A stretch of DNA of 64,000 bases from Dinghuibacter silviterrae (GTDB lineage: Bacteria; Bacteroidota; Bacteroidia; Chitinophagales; Chitinophagaceae), in assembly GCF_004366355.1 (NCBI RefSeq), contig NZ_SODV01000002.1, positions 970,768 through 1,034,767 of the forward strand. The letters run 5' to 3'. Made by a program: the position numbers and the translations under genes. Of this stretch, positions 26,187 to 35,000 are shown piece after piece. A model generated the notes under the pieces. It did not search any database, was not told where the DNA came from, and worked only from the letters and a program-made list of their open reading frames with translations. Each line of letters starts with the position of its first letter. The stretch's first letter is position 1.

Positions 26187-26285
26187 GCAAAGGGGTGTGT
26201 CTTTTTCCCTCTTTTCCGTAGGATTTAGGCCCACATTGCGTGTTTAAGACCTACGGAAAAGAGGGAAAAAGACACACCCCTTTGC
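26187..26285. repeat. 36-bp perfect inverted repeat with 27-base loop
   Basis: Bases 26187-26222 and 26250-26285 are exact reverse complements over 36 bp, enclosing a 27-base loop. The arms start GCAAAGGGGTGTGTC and contain T-rich runs. No flanking direct repeat or transposase is visible. As RNA it would form a very stable stem on either strand. It could be a bidirectional terminator, a MITE-like element or a REP-like sequence. Confidence 0.9.
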
Positions 26286-26341
26286 TGAGACACACGCGAA
26301 CCTTTGCACCGGTGCACTCCACCTATGAATGATTTTAATAG

Positions 26342-26373
26342 AAAAAGGAAGCCCCCCGTGGAGGACGGGGGGC
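26342..26373 (-). terminator. Possible intrinsic terminator (minus strand)
   Basis: A 9-bp stem GCCCCCCGT/ACGGGGGGC (26351-26359 and 26365-26373) with a 5-base loop. On the minus strand it is followed by TTCCTTTTTC. It lies about 165 bp past the stop of the exported gene at 26538. Confidence 0.5.
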
Positions 26374-26537
26374 GTGCTGAAAACTAAACCTTCTTCACGA
26401 TTGTAGACATGAGATGGTACATGCAATCCAAGCGTGGTGCCAAGTGGCAATGCGTTGATAATTAGGGGGTCATGCTTGATAGCTATGAGTGGATGTGTTC
26501 GCTTTCGGCAAAATGATGTCCGGTTTTGATACAGGGG

Positions 26538-27461
26538 TCACTTTCCGAAATCGAAGAGGGTCGCGGTAAAGATCCCGCGCTCGCGTTTCTTGAAGAGCAC
26601 ACCCCAGTTGCCGTTATAACGGAGAAGGGTGGGGACGAGGAGGTCGCCATACTTGCTGAGTTGGGCTTCCATGTGGACGTTAAAATCATAGACGCCCGCG
26701 TCGTAGCTCATGTCATAGACGCGCCCGAGGACGTCCATGGTCTTGGGGTCGAACCAGGTTGTCATTTCATCGATGACGACGCTTCCCTTGGCGTCGTCCT
26801 TGGCTTTGATCTTGAAAACATAACAGTCCTGGCCGTTGTACCGTTGCATGTCGATGCTGTAGTCATAGCGCTTGGCCGCATCCGGGGAGAAAATGTCCAT
26901 TTTGTTCCCTAGGAAAGGGACGCCGGGGATGGGTTTGCCCGGATTGAAAAAAAGAAGCTTGAGCTGCTCCTTGTGTTTCTCCATTCCGCTGAGATTTTCG
27001 ACGTTGTGCACGGCACCCGTCACAATATTGGTTTCGCCGCAGACGGAGCCGTTTGTGAAGAACAGGGCGGCATACAGTTGCCCGGTGATATAGTTCCAGT
27101 TGCCCTCGTTGTCCCGGATGTCCCCGGTTGTTTTTTCATCGAGGACCTGCATGGTCCGGCAATTGCCGATCCGGCTCTGGTGGGTGCGGCTGTTGAGGCT
27201 GGCCACCATATTGCCGCGTTTATCCACCATGCGGATGTCGTTGATCGCAGAATAGCTGAGGACGCGCAGGTTCTTGAAGGCCTTGTAAAATGTAGTGTCT
27301 TCCTGGACCCGGCGGATAAAATCGCGGACGTCGATGTCGCTGCGGACAACGACCTCGCTGAGCTGGATATACCGGCCCTGCACATTGACGCTCGTGTCCT
27401 GGGCCTTTAGAGCGGCGAGGGGTACCAGGGCGATCAGGCAAAGACAGATCCGGTTTGTCAT
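26538..27461 (-). CDS. Exported protein of unknown function
   Basis: 307 residues with a signal peptide (MTNRICLCLIALVPLAALKAQ). The mature protein starts QGRYIQLSEVVVRSDIDVRDFIRRVQED, then has beta-rich segments (YDYSIDMQRYNGQDCYVFKIKAKDD recognised in parts; VVIDEMTTWFDPKTMDVLGR) that recall the curved sheet of lipoprotein-carrier or GLPGLI-type proteins, but the match is not firm. It begins 27 bp after the def stop on the same strand. Function unknown; likely periplasmic or outer-membrane associated. Confidence 0.78.
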   Translation of the reverse strand: MTNRICLCLIALVPLAALKAQDTSVNVQGRYIQLSEVVVRSDIDVRDFIRRVQEDTTFYKAFKNLRVLSYSAINDIRMVDKRGNMVASLNSRTHQSRIGNCRTMQVLDEKTTGDIRDNEGNWNYITGQLYAALFFTNGSVCGETNIVTGAVHNVENLSGMEKHKEQLKLLFFNPGKPIPGVPFLGNKMDIFSPDAAKRYDYSIDMQRYNGQDCYVFKIKAKDDAKGSVVIDEMTTWFDPKTMDVLGRVYDMSYDAGVYDFNVHMEAQLSKYGDLLVPTLLRYNGNWGVLFKKRERGIFTATLFDFGK

Positions 27462-27488
27462 AGGCGATAATACATCAAGGATAATGCC

Positions 27489-28067
27489 TTATTTGGGGAA
27501 GGTCATTTTATAGTCCACGGAAACTTTTCCTTTGGAAATATCGTCCAGCTTGGCCTTGAGCAGCTTCCGGCGGAGGGGTTTGAGGTAGTCGATAAAAAGC
27601 TTGCCGTCTATATGGTCGTATTCATGCTGGATGACCCTTGCGGTGAGACCTGAAAAGGTTTCGGTATGGGGTTCGAAGTTTTCGTCGACGTAGGATAGCG
27701 TGATCTCTTCCGGTCTCAGGACGTCTTCCCGGATCTTTGGGATGCTGAGACAGCCTTCATTATAGGCCCATTCATCCCCGTCCAGCGACTGGACGTGGGC
27801 GTTTATAAAAACACGCTTGATGCCCGGATCGTCGTCATACTCCTCTTTTTCCTCGTCATCCATACGCTCGAAAACCTGGGCCGTATCCACCAGAAAAATC
27901 CGGATCGGTTTGTTGACCTGGGGCGCGGCGATGCCGACACCCTGGGAATAATACATGGTTTCCCACATGCTTTCCAGGAGTTCTTTCAGGTCCGGGTAAT
28001 CCGGCGTTATATCTTTTGCTTCGGCCCGGAGGATCTGGGCGCCGTATGCGACGATGGGAAGAATCAT
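27489..28067 (-). CDS. def: Peptide deformylase
   Basis: 192 residues with all three deformylase motifs: GVGIAAPQV (about 43-51), EGCLSIP with metal-binding C106, and QHEYDHIDGKLFID with H148, catalytic E149 and H152. It removes the N-formyl group from nascent proteins. The start is ATG 28067, six bases after a perfect TACCTTTG -7 box, suggesting a leaderless transcript. An acidic insert (MDDEEKEEYDDD, about 69-80) is typical of Bacteroidota members. It lies 19 bp downstream of ruvX. Confidence 0.96.
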   Translation of the reverse strand: MILPIVAYGAQILRAEAKDITPDYPDLKELLESMWETMYYSQGVGIAAPQVNKPIRIFLVDTAQVFERMDDEEKEEYDDDPGIKRVFINAHVQSLDGDEWAYNEGCLSIPKIREDVLRPEEITLSYVDENFEPHTETFSGLTARVIQHEYDHIDGKLFIDYLKPLRRKLLKAKLDDISKGKVSVDYKMTFPK

Positions 28068-28073
28068 AAGCGG

Positions 28074-28081
28074 CAAAGGTA
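28074..28081 (-). promoter_or_regulatory. -7 box TACCTTTG of def
   Basis: Exact TAnnTTTG match on the minus strand with only six bases to the def ATG (28067), so transcription would start at or next to the start codon. It lies in the short gap after ruvX. Confidence 0.6.
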
Positions 28082-28086
28082 CGTTT

Positions 28087-28503
28087 TTATCCGTTTTGGG
28101 CCCGCAGATAGTCCTGGAGAAGGATCGTCGCCGCGATCTCGTCAACCAGTGCCTTATTACGCCGTTCTTTCTTTTTCAGCCCGCTGTCCAGCATGGATTG
28201 GGTGGCCATTTTCGACGTATAGCGCTCGTCCGCGGTTTCCAGGGGAATATGCGGAAACTCCTTCCGGAGCCGGGCGATCGCCTGCCGGACCAGGGGGGTG
28301 GCGTTGGTATCGGTATCGTCCCAGTTGGTGGGCATCCCGATCAGTATGAGATCGACGGTTTCCCGGGTCATATAGTTCTTGAGCCAGGTAAAAAGCTGCG
28401 GGGTCTCCACCGTGGTGAGCCCCGTGGCGATGATGCGCAACGGATCGGTCACCGCCAGGCCCGTGCGTTTTTTCCCGTAGTCGATGGCCAGTATCCTCCC
28501 CAT
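28087..28503 (-). CDS. ruvX: Holliday-junction resolvase-like RuvX (YqgF)
   Basis: 138 residues, normal RuvX length. The RNase H-like fold has the first acidic residue in ILAIDYGKKRTGLAV, PTNWDDTD in the middle, and DERYTSKMA near residue 100. The family takes part in pre-16S rRNA 5' end maturation. The start is ATG 28503; an in-frame TTG one codon upstream is ignored. It precedes def by 19 bp. Divergent from the DUF4870 gene with 38 bp between starts. Confidence 0.93.
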   Translation of the reverse strand: MGRILAIDYGKKRTGLAVTDPLRIIATGLTTVETPQLFTWLKNYMTRETVDLILIGMPTNWDDTDTNATPLVRQAIARLRKEFPHIPLETADERYTSKMATQSMLDSGLKKKERRNKALVDEIAATILLQDYLRAQNG

Positions 28504-28541
28504 CAAAAAATGTGTATTTTAGGTTTCAAATATCAAACACC

Positions 28542-28973
28542 ATGAGCCTTTCCGCCAGCGAAACCAGAACATGGACCATGCTTTGCCACCTCAGCGCCCT
28601 GCTGATGCTTTTTTATACCTGGGGAGCCGTACTCGGCCCCCTCATCATCTGGCTCATTAAGCGGGGCGAATCCCCCGAGGTCGATGAGCAGGGTAAAGAA
28701 TCGTTAAACTTCCAGATCACCATCTATATCATCTCCCTCGCCTTGAGCATCGTCCTCGGTCTGGCGTTCTTCGGGTCATGGGGCTTGTCGGGTCTTTTCG
28801 GCAGCCCGTTCGACCTGTTTTCGGCCCCGCACGTCCTGACCGGCGTGTTCGGCCTGGCCGGCATCCTGGGTCTTGTCCGCCTGGTCGACATCATCCTGGT
28901 GATCGTCGCCAGCATCCGGACGAATAACGGGGTGCCCTACCGGTATCCGTTCAACTTCCGGTTGATCCGCTAA
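28542..28973 (+). CDS. DUF4870-domain membrane protein
   Basis: 143 residues. MSLSASETRTWTMLCHLSAL and IIWLIKRGESPEVDEQGKESLNFQ are the DUF4870 signature, with three to four membrane helices and the terminal NGVPYRYPFNFRLIR. Inner-membrane protein of unknown role. The start is ATG 28542; a GTG at 28512 is in frame but adds unrelated residues. Ends 23 bp before the convergent prenyltransferase gene. Confidence 0.9.
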   Translation: MSLSASETRTWTMLCHLSALLMLFYTWGAVLGPLIIWLIKRGESPEVDEQGKESLNFQITIYIISLALSIVLGLAFFGSWGLSGLFGSPFDLFSAPHVLTGVFGLAGILGLVRLVDIILVIVASIRTNNGVPYRYPFNFRLIR

Positions 28974-28996
28974 GGGTGACTTGCGGCGCGTCGCTC

Positions 28997-29869
28997 CTAT
29001 AGCGGTCCCTTGAAGAGGAACATATCCGCCACGACAAACACGGAGAACACCACGCTGGCGATCCCATTGGTCGTCATAAACGCCAGGTTCACCCGGCTCA
29101 GGTCTCCCGGTTTGACGAGGCGGTGCTGCATGATCAACATGCCCACGAATACCGCGACCCCGATCCAGTAGCAAACCCCGAAGTGACCATAAACGCCCGC
29201 CGCAATGACGCTGGCCGCGCTAAGGACGTGCAGGAGTTCGGAGATGCGCAAGGCCCTCCGTATGCCAACGGCTGCGGGCATGGAATGCAGGTGCTGCTCC
29301 TTGTCGAAGGACTCGTCCTGGAGCGCATAGATGACGTCGAAACCGCTCACCCAAAACACCACGGCAAAAGAGAACAGCACGGGCAAAAGCGCAAACGTCC
29401 CCGTCACCGCCAGGTAGGCGCCGATGGGCGCGAGGGATAGTCCCACGCCCAGGACCAGGTGGCAAAGCGCGGTAAAGCGTTTGGTATAGCTGTAAAAAAG
29501 GACCACGAAAAGCGCCACCGGAGACAGGAACAGGCAAAGGCGGTTGATCAATGCCGTACTGCCGATAAAAAGCAGGCAGCAGACGATGACGAACCAAAGT
29601 GCGCTGCTCCGGGAAATGATGCCCGCGGGGATCTCGCGTAAAGCCGTGCGCGGGTTGAGAGCGTCAAAGTGTGCATCGAGCCAGCGGTTGAAGGCCATCG
29701 CGGCACTCCTGGCGAACACCATGCACGCGATCACCAGCAAAAAGGTGAACCAGCTGAATCCATGACCGGTGCGCAATACGGCGGTGAAGTAGCCGATCAT
29801 GGCAAAGGGCATGGCGAAGATGGTGTGCGAAAACTTGACAAGGCTTAGGTAATTCTTGAAGGTTGTCAT
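28997..29869 (-). CDS. UbiA-family aromatic prenyltransferase (UbiA or MqnP type)
   Basis: 290 residues with 8-9 membrane helices. The two Asp-rich motifs are present: FNRWLDAHFDALNPRT (first) and DVIYALQDESFDKEQH (second), which bind the Mg-diphosphate of the prenyl donor. UbiA-type enzymes attach a polyprenyl chain to 4-hydroxybenzoate. In menaquinone-using Bacteroidota a homologue (MqnP) does the equivalent step of the futalosine pathway, so the substrate is open. The ATG at 29869 overlaps the TrmH-type gene stop by 4 bp, so the two are coupled. Confidence 0.88.
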   Translation of the reverse strand: MTTFKNYLSLVKFSHTIFAMPFAMIGYFTAVLRTGHGFSWFTFLLVIACMVFARSAAMAFNRWLDAHFDALNPRTALREIPAGIISRSSALWFVIVCCLLFIGSTALINRLCLFLSPVALFVVLFYSYTKRFTALCHLVLGVGLSLAPIGAYLAVTGTFALLPVLFSFAVVFWVSGFDVIYALQDESFDKEQHLHSMPAAVGIRRALRISELLHVLSAASVIAAGVYGHFGVCYWIGVAVFVGMLIMQHRLVKPGDLSRVNLAFMTTNGIASVVFSVFVVADMFLFKGPL

Positions 29870-30390
29870 ACTATAAAAGATCTTCTGATTTCCCATAAGA
29901 CAATACCCGCAGCGACCGATACATTGAGCGAGTGCTTGGTGCCCCACTGCGGGATTTCCAGCACCCCGTCGCAAAGCGGGAGAACGGAGGACGTAACGCC
30001 ATCGACTTCGTTGCCAAACACCACCGCGGTCGGTCCTTTCGGTTCAAAATCCTGCAAGGCTGTGCTGTTCGTGGTTTGCTCCACCGCCCAGACCCGGTAG
30101 CCCTGCGCCCGGAGCGCCTTTACTGCTTCCTCCGTCGTTTCATAATACGACCAGTCCACCGATTCCGTGGCACCCAGGGCCGTTTTTTGAATGTCCCGGT
30201 GTGGAGGCCGGGGCGTATAGCCGCACAAACAAACACCACCCAACAAAAACGCATCCGCTGTTCTGAAAACAGACCCGACGTTGTGCATGCTCCTGACGTT
30301 ATCCAGGACCACGGTCACGGGCAGTTTCTCAGACTGTCTGAATTCCTCCACGGACTTGCGCCCGAGTTCCACGGTCTTGAGTTTGCGCAT
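29866..30390 (-). CDS. TrmH/SpoU-family RNA 2'-O-methyltransferase
   Basis: 174 residues of SPOUT fold without an N-terminal substrate-binding extension. Motif 1 is VLDNVRSMHNVGSVFRTADAF (partly quoted), motif 2 VVFGNEVDGV and motif 3 LNVSVAAGIVLWEI. It methylates a tRNA or rRNA ribose; the exact site is unknown. The ATG at 30390 is preceded by a TAATTTTG -7 box with six bases between, suggesting a leaderless message. Overlaps the prenyltransferase gene by 4 bp. Divergent from lpdA. Confidence 0.92.
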   Translation of the reverse strand: MRKLKTVELGRKSVEEFRQSEKLPVTVVLDNVRSMHNVGSVFRTADAFLLGGVCLCGYTPRPPHRDIQKTALGATESVDWSYYETTEEAVKALRAQGYRVWAVEQTTNSTALQDFEPKGPTAVVFGNEVDGVTSSVLPLCDGVLEIPQWGTKHSLNVSVAAGIVLWEIRRSFIV

Positions 30391-30396
30391 GACCTG

Positions 30397-30404
30397 CAAA
30401 ATTA
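30397..30404 (-). promoter_or_regulatory. -7 box TAATTTTG of the TrmH-type gene
   Basis: Exact TAnnTTTG match on the minus strand, six bases before the ATG at 30390. Confidence 0.55.
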
Positions 30405-30417
30405 AAATAAAATCCAG

Positions 30418-30425
30418 TACTTTTG
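30418..30425 (+). promoter_or_regulatory. -7 box TACTTTTG of lpdA
   Basis: Exact TAnnTTTG match 29 bases upstream of the lpdA ATG (30455). The leader is A/T-rich and typical of a well-expressed gene of this phylum. Confidence 0.55.
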
Positions 30426-30454
30426 CTTCCTTAAATCATCAATAATCATTAGCT

Positions 30455-31861
30455 ATGGCTTACGATGTAATCGTTGTAGGTAGCGGCCCAGGAGGTTATC
30501 CCGCTGCTATCAGAGCTTCTCAACTGGGATTTAAAGTAGCGATCATAGAAAAGGAAAGTCTGGGCGGCATTTGCCTGAACTGGGGTTGCATCCCTACCAA
30601 GGCCCTCCTGAAAAGCGCCGAGGTTTTCGAATATACAAAGCATAGCCAGAATTATGGCATCAATGTAACGGACGCCAAACACGACTTTGGCGCCGTCATC
30701 AAACGCAGCCGCGGTGTGGCCGACAAGATGAGCAAGGGTGTTCAGTTCCTGATGAAGAAGAATAAGATCGACGTCATCATGGGCTTTGGCAAAGTGGCCG
30801 GCAAAGGGAAAGTGGAAGTGACGGCTGCTGACGGGAAAAAACAAATCGTTGAAGGCAAATACATCGTCCTGGCCACCGGCGCCCGCGCCCGTACGTTGCC
30901 CAATCTTCCCATCGACGGAACCAAGGTCATCGAATACCGCAAGGCAATGTCGCTGCCCGAGCAACCCAAAAGCATGATCGTCGTGGGTAGCGGCGCTATC
31001 GGAAGCGAGTTCGCCTTTTTCTACAATACCCTCGGCACGAAGGTGACCATCGTCGAGTTCCTGCCCCGGATCGTACCGGTGGAAGACGAGGACATCTCCA
31101 AGGAGTTGGAAAAACAATTCAAAAAACAAGGTATCACGATCATGACCTCCAGCGAGGTGACCAGCGTGGATACCAAGGGTAGCGGGGTCAAGGCCAAAGT
31201 AAAGACACCGACCGGTGAAGTGACCCTCGAAGCCGACGTCGTCCTGAGTGCTGTCGGTATTGCCGCCAACATCGAAGGCATCGGTCTGGAAGAAAACGGG
31301 ATCAAAACCGAAAAAGGCCGCATCGTTACCGATAAATATTGCCAGACCAATGTTGCCGGGATCTACGCCATCGGCGACTGTATCCCCGGTCCCGCACTCG
31401 CGCACGTAGCCACCAAGGAAGGCATCCTGGCCGCCGAGGCCATTGCCTATACGGAAAAGAAACTGGCCCACCAGCCGGAACCCCTCGATTACGGGAACGT
31501 ACCGGGTTGTACCTATTGCGAACCCCAGGTTGCCTCCGTAGGTATGACGGAAAAGGCAGCCAAGGACGCCGGCTATGAACTGAAGATCGGCAAATTCCCC
31601 TTCCTCGCCAGCGGGAAGGCAACCGCAGCAGGCAACACCGATGGTTTTGTAAAGGTCATCTTTGACGCCAAGTATGGTGAGTTCTTAGGCGCCCACATGA
31701 TCGGACACAATGTCACTGAATTAGTGGCAGAAGTTTCGGTCGCCCGCAAGCTCGAAACGACCTACCACGAGGTCCTGGCTGCCATCCATCCCCACCCCAC
31801 GATGAGCGAAGCCGTAAAGGAAGCCACTGCCGCCGCCTACGGCGAAGCGATTGATATCTAG
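30455..31861 (+). CDS. lpdA: Dihydrolipoyl dehydrogenase (E3)
   Basis: 468 residues, standard length. FAD site VVGSGPGGYPAAIRA, redox disulfide C40-LNWG-C45 in GGICLNWGCIPTK, NAD site IVVGSGAIGSEFAFF, second FAD motif YAIGDCIPGPALAHVA, and C-terminal active-site AAIHPHPTMSEAVKEA. It reoxidises dihydrolipoamide of 2-oxoacid dehydrogenase complexes and the glycine cleavage system. It is monocistronic here, with its own -7 box upstream and a strong intrinsic terminator 22 bp after the stop. The E2 gene at 455 is a likely partner. Confidence 0.97.
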   Translation: MAYDVIVVGSGPGGYPAAIRASQLGFKVAIIEKESLGGICLNWGCIPTKALLKSAEVFEYTKHSQNYGINVTDAKHDFGAVIKRSRGVADKMSKGVQFLMKKNKIDVIMGFGKVAGKGKVEVTAADGKKQIVEGKYIVLATGARARTLPNLPIDGTKVIEYRKAMSLPEQPKSMIVVGSGAIGSEFAFFYNTLGTKVTIVEFLPRIVPVEDEDISKELEKQFKKQGITIMTSSEVTSVDTKGSGVKAKVKTPTGEVTLEADVVLSAVGIAANIEGIGLEENGIKTEKGRIVTDKYCQTNVAGIYAIGDCIPGPALAHVATKEGILAAEAIAYTEKKLAHQPEPLDYGNVPGCTYCEPQVASVGMTEKAAKDAGYELKIGKFPFLASGKATAAGNTDGFVKVIFDAKYGEFLGAHMIGHNVTELVAEVSVARKLETTYHEVLAAIHPHPTMSEAVKEATAAAYGEAIDI

Positions 31862-31882
31862 GTAGAAATCAAACTACTTTGA

Positions 31883-31924
31883 GGGTATTCTCCAACTACA
31901 AATTGCGGAGAATACCCTTTTTTT
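31883..31924 (+). terminator. Intrinsic terminator of lpdA
   Basis: 11-bp perfect stem GGGTATTCTCC/GGAGAATACCC (31883-31893 and 31907-31917), 13-base loop, followed by seven Ts. Confidence 0.9.
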
Positions 31925-32018
31925 ATGGATTTTATGTATTTAAAAAAACTTTAAGTAATATTGTTATGAGAACGTGAAAGTCCAATACCGTACCTAATAG
32001 ATTCCTTAAAATCTACAT

Positions 32019-35000
32019 ATGAAAACCAAGTACCTCTATGCACTCTTGGTAGCGTGCTTCCTCTCCACCACCATCCGAGCTCAGCAAGTTGGGATCAATT
32101 ACCAGGCGGTTGCCAGGGCCCTAGGGGGCGTTGTCATCGCCAACAAAAGTGTGACCCTGAGGTTTACCATCACCGCAGGGAATAATGGTGCTGTACAGTA
32201 CCAGGAAACACAACAATTAACAACCAACTACTATGGTCAGTTTTCCTGCCAGATAGGAACTGGGACGGTGACGCAAGGAACCTTTTCTACCATTCCGTGG
32301 AAAAATCAAAACCAGTATTTAAAGGTAGAGCTGATGGCCGAGGATTTGACCGGCAACAGCTTTATCGAGCTGGGGAACAACCCCTTCGCTGCCGTGCCTT
32401 ACGCACTCTATGCCGCGAACGGTGGTACACCAGGCCCCGCCGGCCCTCAAGGCCCCCAAGGTCCTGCCGGTCCCCAAGGCCCTGCCGGTCCGGATGGGCC
32501 CGCAGGTCCCGCCGGTCCGCAAGGCGCCACGGGTTCCACGATCACCATCAAAAGCGCCTCCATCAACGCTTCTGGTGACCTGGTCCTGACCTTCTCGGAC
32601 GGCACTACGACCACGACGTCTTCCTCCATCATCGGACCTGCCGGTCCAGCAGGCCCCGCGGGTCCTGCGGGTGCAACCGGTCCTGCCGGTGCCCAGGGGA
32701 CGGGTATCGTCAAGGTGACCCTTAATTCGGATTACACCCTGACCTTTACGTATTCCGACGGCTCCACCTCGCCCAACATCGGTCCCATCAGGGGTGCCGA
32801 CGGTCCTGCCGGCCCTGCCGGACCCGCCGGTCCCACAGGCGCTACCGGGGCCACCGGAGCTACCGGTACGACCATTAAAATTACCGGTGCCTCCATCAAC
32901 GCCTCCGGGCAACTGGTGCTGACCTTCTCCGACGGCACGTCGACCAAGACGTCCAGTTCCGTGGTCGGTCCGGCCGGCCCCGCCGGCCCCACCGGGGCAA
33001 CAGGTGCCACGGGCGCCACAGGTCCCCAAGGTCCTGCCGGTCCGCAAGGCCCCGCCGGCCCGACAGGTGCTACAGGTGCTACCGGTGCCACTGGGCCTGC
33101 CGGTGCAACCATCACCATTACCGGTGCCTCCGTCGACGCCTCCGGGCAATTGGTGTTGACGTTTTCCAACGGTACGACTGCAACAACCACCGCTTCCATC
33201 ATCGGCCCTGCCGGTCCCACGGGGGCAACCGGTGCTACAGGCGCTACCGGTGCCACGGGCGCCACCGGCCCTGCGGGTCCCGCTGGTCCTACGGGTGCCA
33301 CCGGCGCCACTGGTCCGACCGGTGCCACGGGTGCGACCGGCGCCGCCGGCGTCAGCGTGACGGGTGCCTCAATAAATGCTTCCGGCGACCTCGTATTGTC
33401 GTTGTCCGACGGTAGCACGATCACCACGACGACCTCCGTTGTCGGGCCTGCCGGGCCTACGGGTGCGACAGGTGCGACTGGTGCTACGGGTGCAACAGGT
33501 CCCGCCGGTGCGACTGGTGCCACGGGCGCCACCGGCCCTGCCGGTCCCGCTGGTCCTGCCGGTGCTACGGGTGCGACTGGCGCCCAAGGCCCCGCTGGCC
33601 CTGCCGGTGCGACTGGTGCAACAGGCGCGCAAGGTCCCATCGGTGCTACGGGCGCGACTGGCGCCGCCGGCGTCAGCGTGACGGGTGCCTCAATAAATGC
33701 TTCCGGCGACCTCGTATTGAGTTTGTCCGACGGTAGCACGATCACCACGACTACTTCCGTTGTCGGGCCTGCCGGTCCCACGGGTGCGACCGGCGCCACA
33801 GGTGCTACCGGTCCTGCCGGGGCTACGGGTGCGACTGGTCCTGCCGGTGCTACTGGCGCCACGGGCGCGCAGGGTCCCGCTGGTCCTATCGGTGCCACGG
33901 GCGCCACTGGTCCTACGGGTGCCACGGGTGCGACTGGGGCCGCTGGCGTCAGCGTGACGGGTGCCTCAATAAATGCTTCCGGCGACCTCGTGTTGACGTT
34001 GTCCGACGGTAGCACACTCACCACGACTACTTCCGTTGTCGGGCCTGCCGGTCCCACGGGTGTGACCGGCGCCACTGGTGCTACCGGTCCTGCCGGGGCC
34101 ACGGGTGCGACTGGTCCCGCCGGTGCTACTGGCGCCACGGGCGCGCAGGGTCCCGCTGGTCCTACAGGTGCAACCGGTGCCACGGGTGCGACTGGGGCTG
34201 CTGGCGTCAGCGTGACGGGTGCCTCAATAAATGCTTCCGGCGACCTCGTATTGAGTTTGTCCGACGGTAGCACGCTCACCACAACTACTTCCGTTGTCGG
34301 CCCTGCCGGTCCTACGGGTGCAACTGGCGCTACCGGTGCCACGGGTGCTACCGGTGCGACTGGGGCCGCTGGCGTCAGCGTGACGGGTGCTTCCATAAAT
34401 GCTTCCGGCGACCTTGTATTGAGTTTGTCCGACGGTAGCACGCTCACCACGACCACCTCTGTTGTCGGCCCCGCCGGCCCCACTGGTGCGACTGGTGCAA
34501 CAGGCGCCACCGGTGCGACCGGTCCTGCCGGCGCTACCGGCGCCCAAGGTCCCGCAGGTCCCGCCGGCCCTACTGGTGCAACGGGTGCCACCGGCGCAAC
34601 AGGCGCCACCGGTTCCACGGGTCCCCAAGGTCCCGCAGGTCCTACGGGTGCCACCGGCGCCACAGGTGCTGCCGGTACCGGTATTTCAAGTACCGCCCTC
34701 AACAGTGACTCGACCCTGTCGTTCACCTTTACCGACGGCAGTACCTGGAACTCGGTTACAAAGATCGTCGGCCGTCCGGGCAAGGGCCTGGACTCCGTAT
34801 ACGTCAATCCCGACTCTACGTTTGGGGCAACCTATACCGACGGTACAATCTATAAGTCCAAAATAAAAATTGTTCCTGCAGCAGCCGGCGACTCCCTCTG
34901 GAAAGCCACCAACGGGAACATCTTAAATGATGCCAACCTTCCGAAGGTCGGGATCAACAATCCTTCCCCCCTGACGACGTTCGACATGGTGGGCTCGATG

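Larger units (their letters stand above)
26056..26537. other. 482-bp non-coding region with nested inverted repeats
   Basis: No convincing gene. It holds the FNR -7 box (26082-26089), an 8-bp inverted repeat GCGGGTCT/AGACCCGC (26109-26116 and 26142-26149), the 36-bp perfect inverted repeat (26187-26285), a 12-bp palindrome TGCACCGGTGCA (26305-26316), a GC-rich hairpin (26351-26373), and about 160 bp up to the next gene stop at 26538 with a small TGCCA-AG-TGGCA hairpin. Short open frames here do not resemble proteins. Confidence 0.7.

Noticed and set aside
24883-26247. 454-codon plus-strand open frame
   Set aside because: Antisense to the lipase and FNR-like genes, both of which have clear motifs.
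26187-26285. Inverted repeat as ends of an insertion sequence
   Set aside because: Only 27 bases lie between the arms, there is no transposase and no flanking direct repeat; kept as an unexplained repeat.
26244-26450. Short minus-strand open frame in the non-coding region
   Set aside because: Runs through the inverted repeat and the GC hairpin; composition is not protein-like and there is no matching promoter.
32430-34690. Regularly repeated DNA as a CRISPR array
   Set aside because: Repeats are in-frame collagen-like codons with no unique spacers and no cas genes nearby.
32732-34807. Long minus-strand open frame of Val-Ala-Pro repeats
   Set aside because: It is the mirror of the Gly-Ala-Thr collagen repeats on the plus strand; no start, signal peptide or domain supports it.
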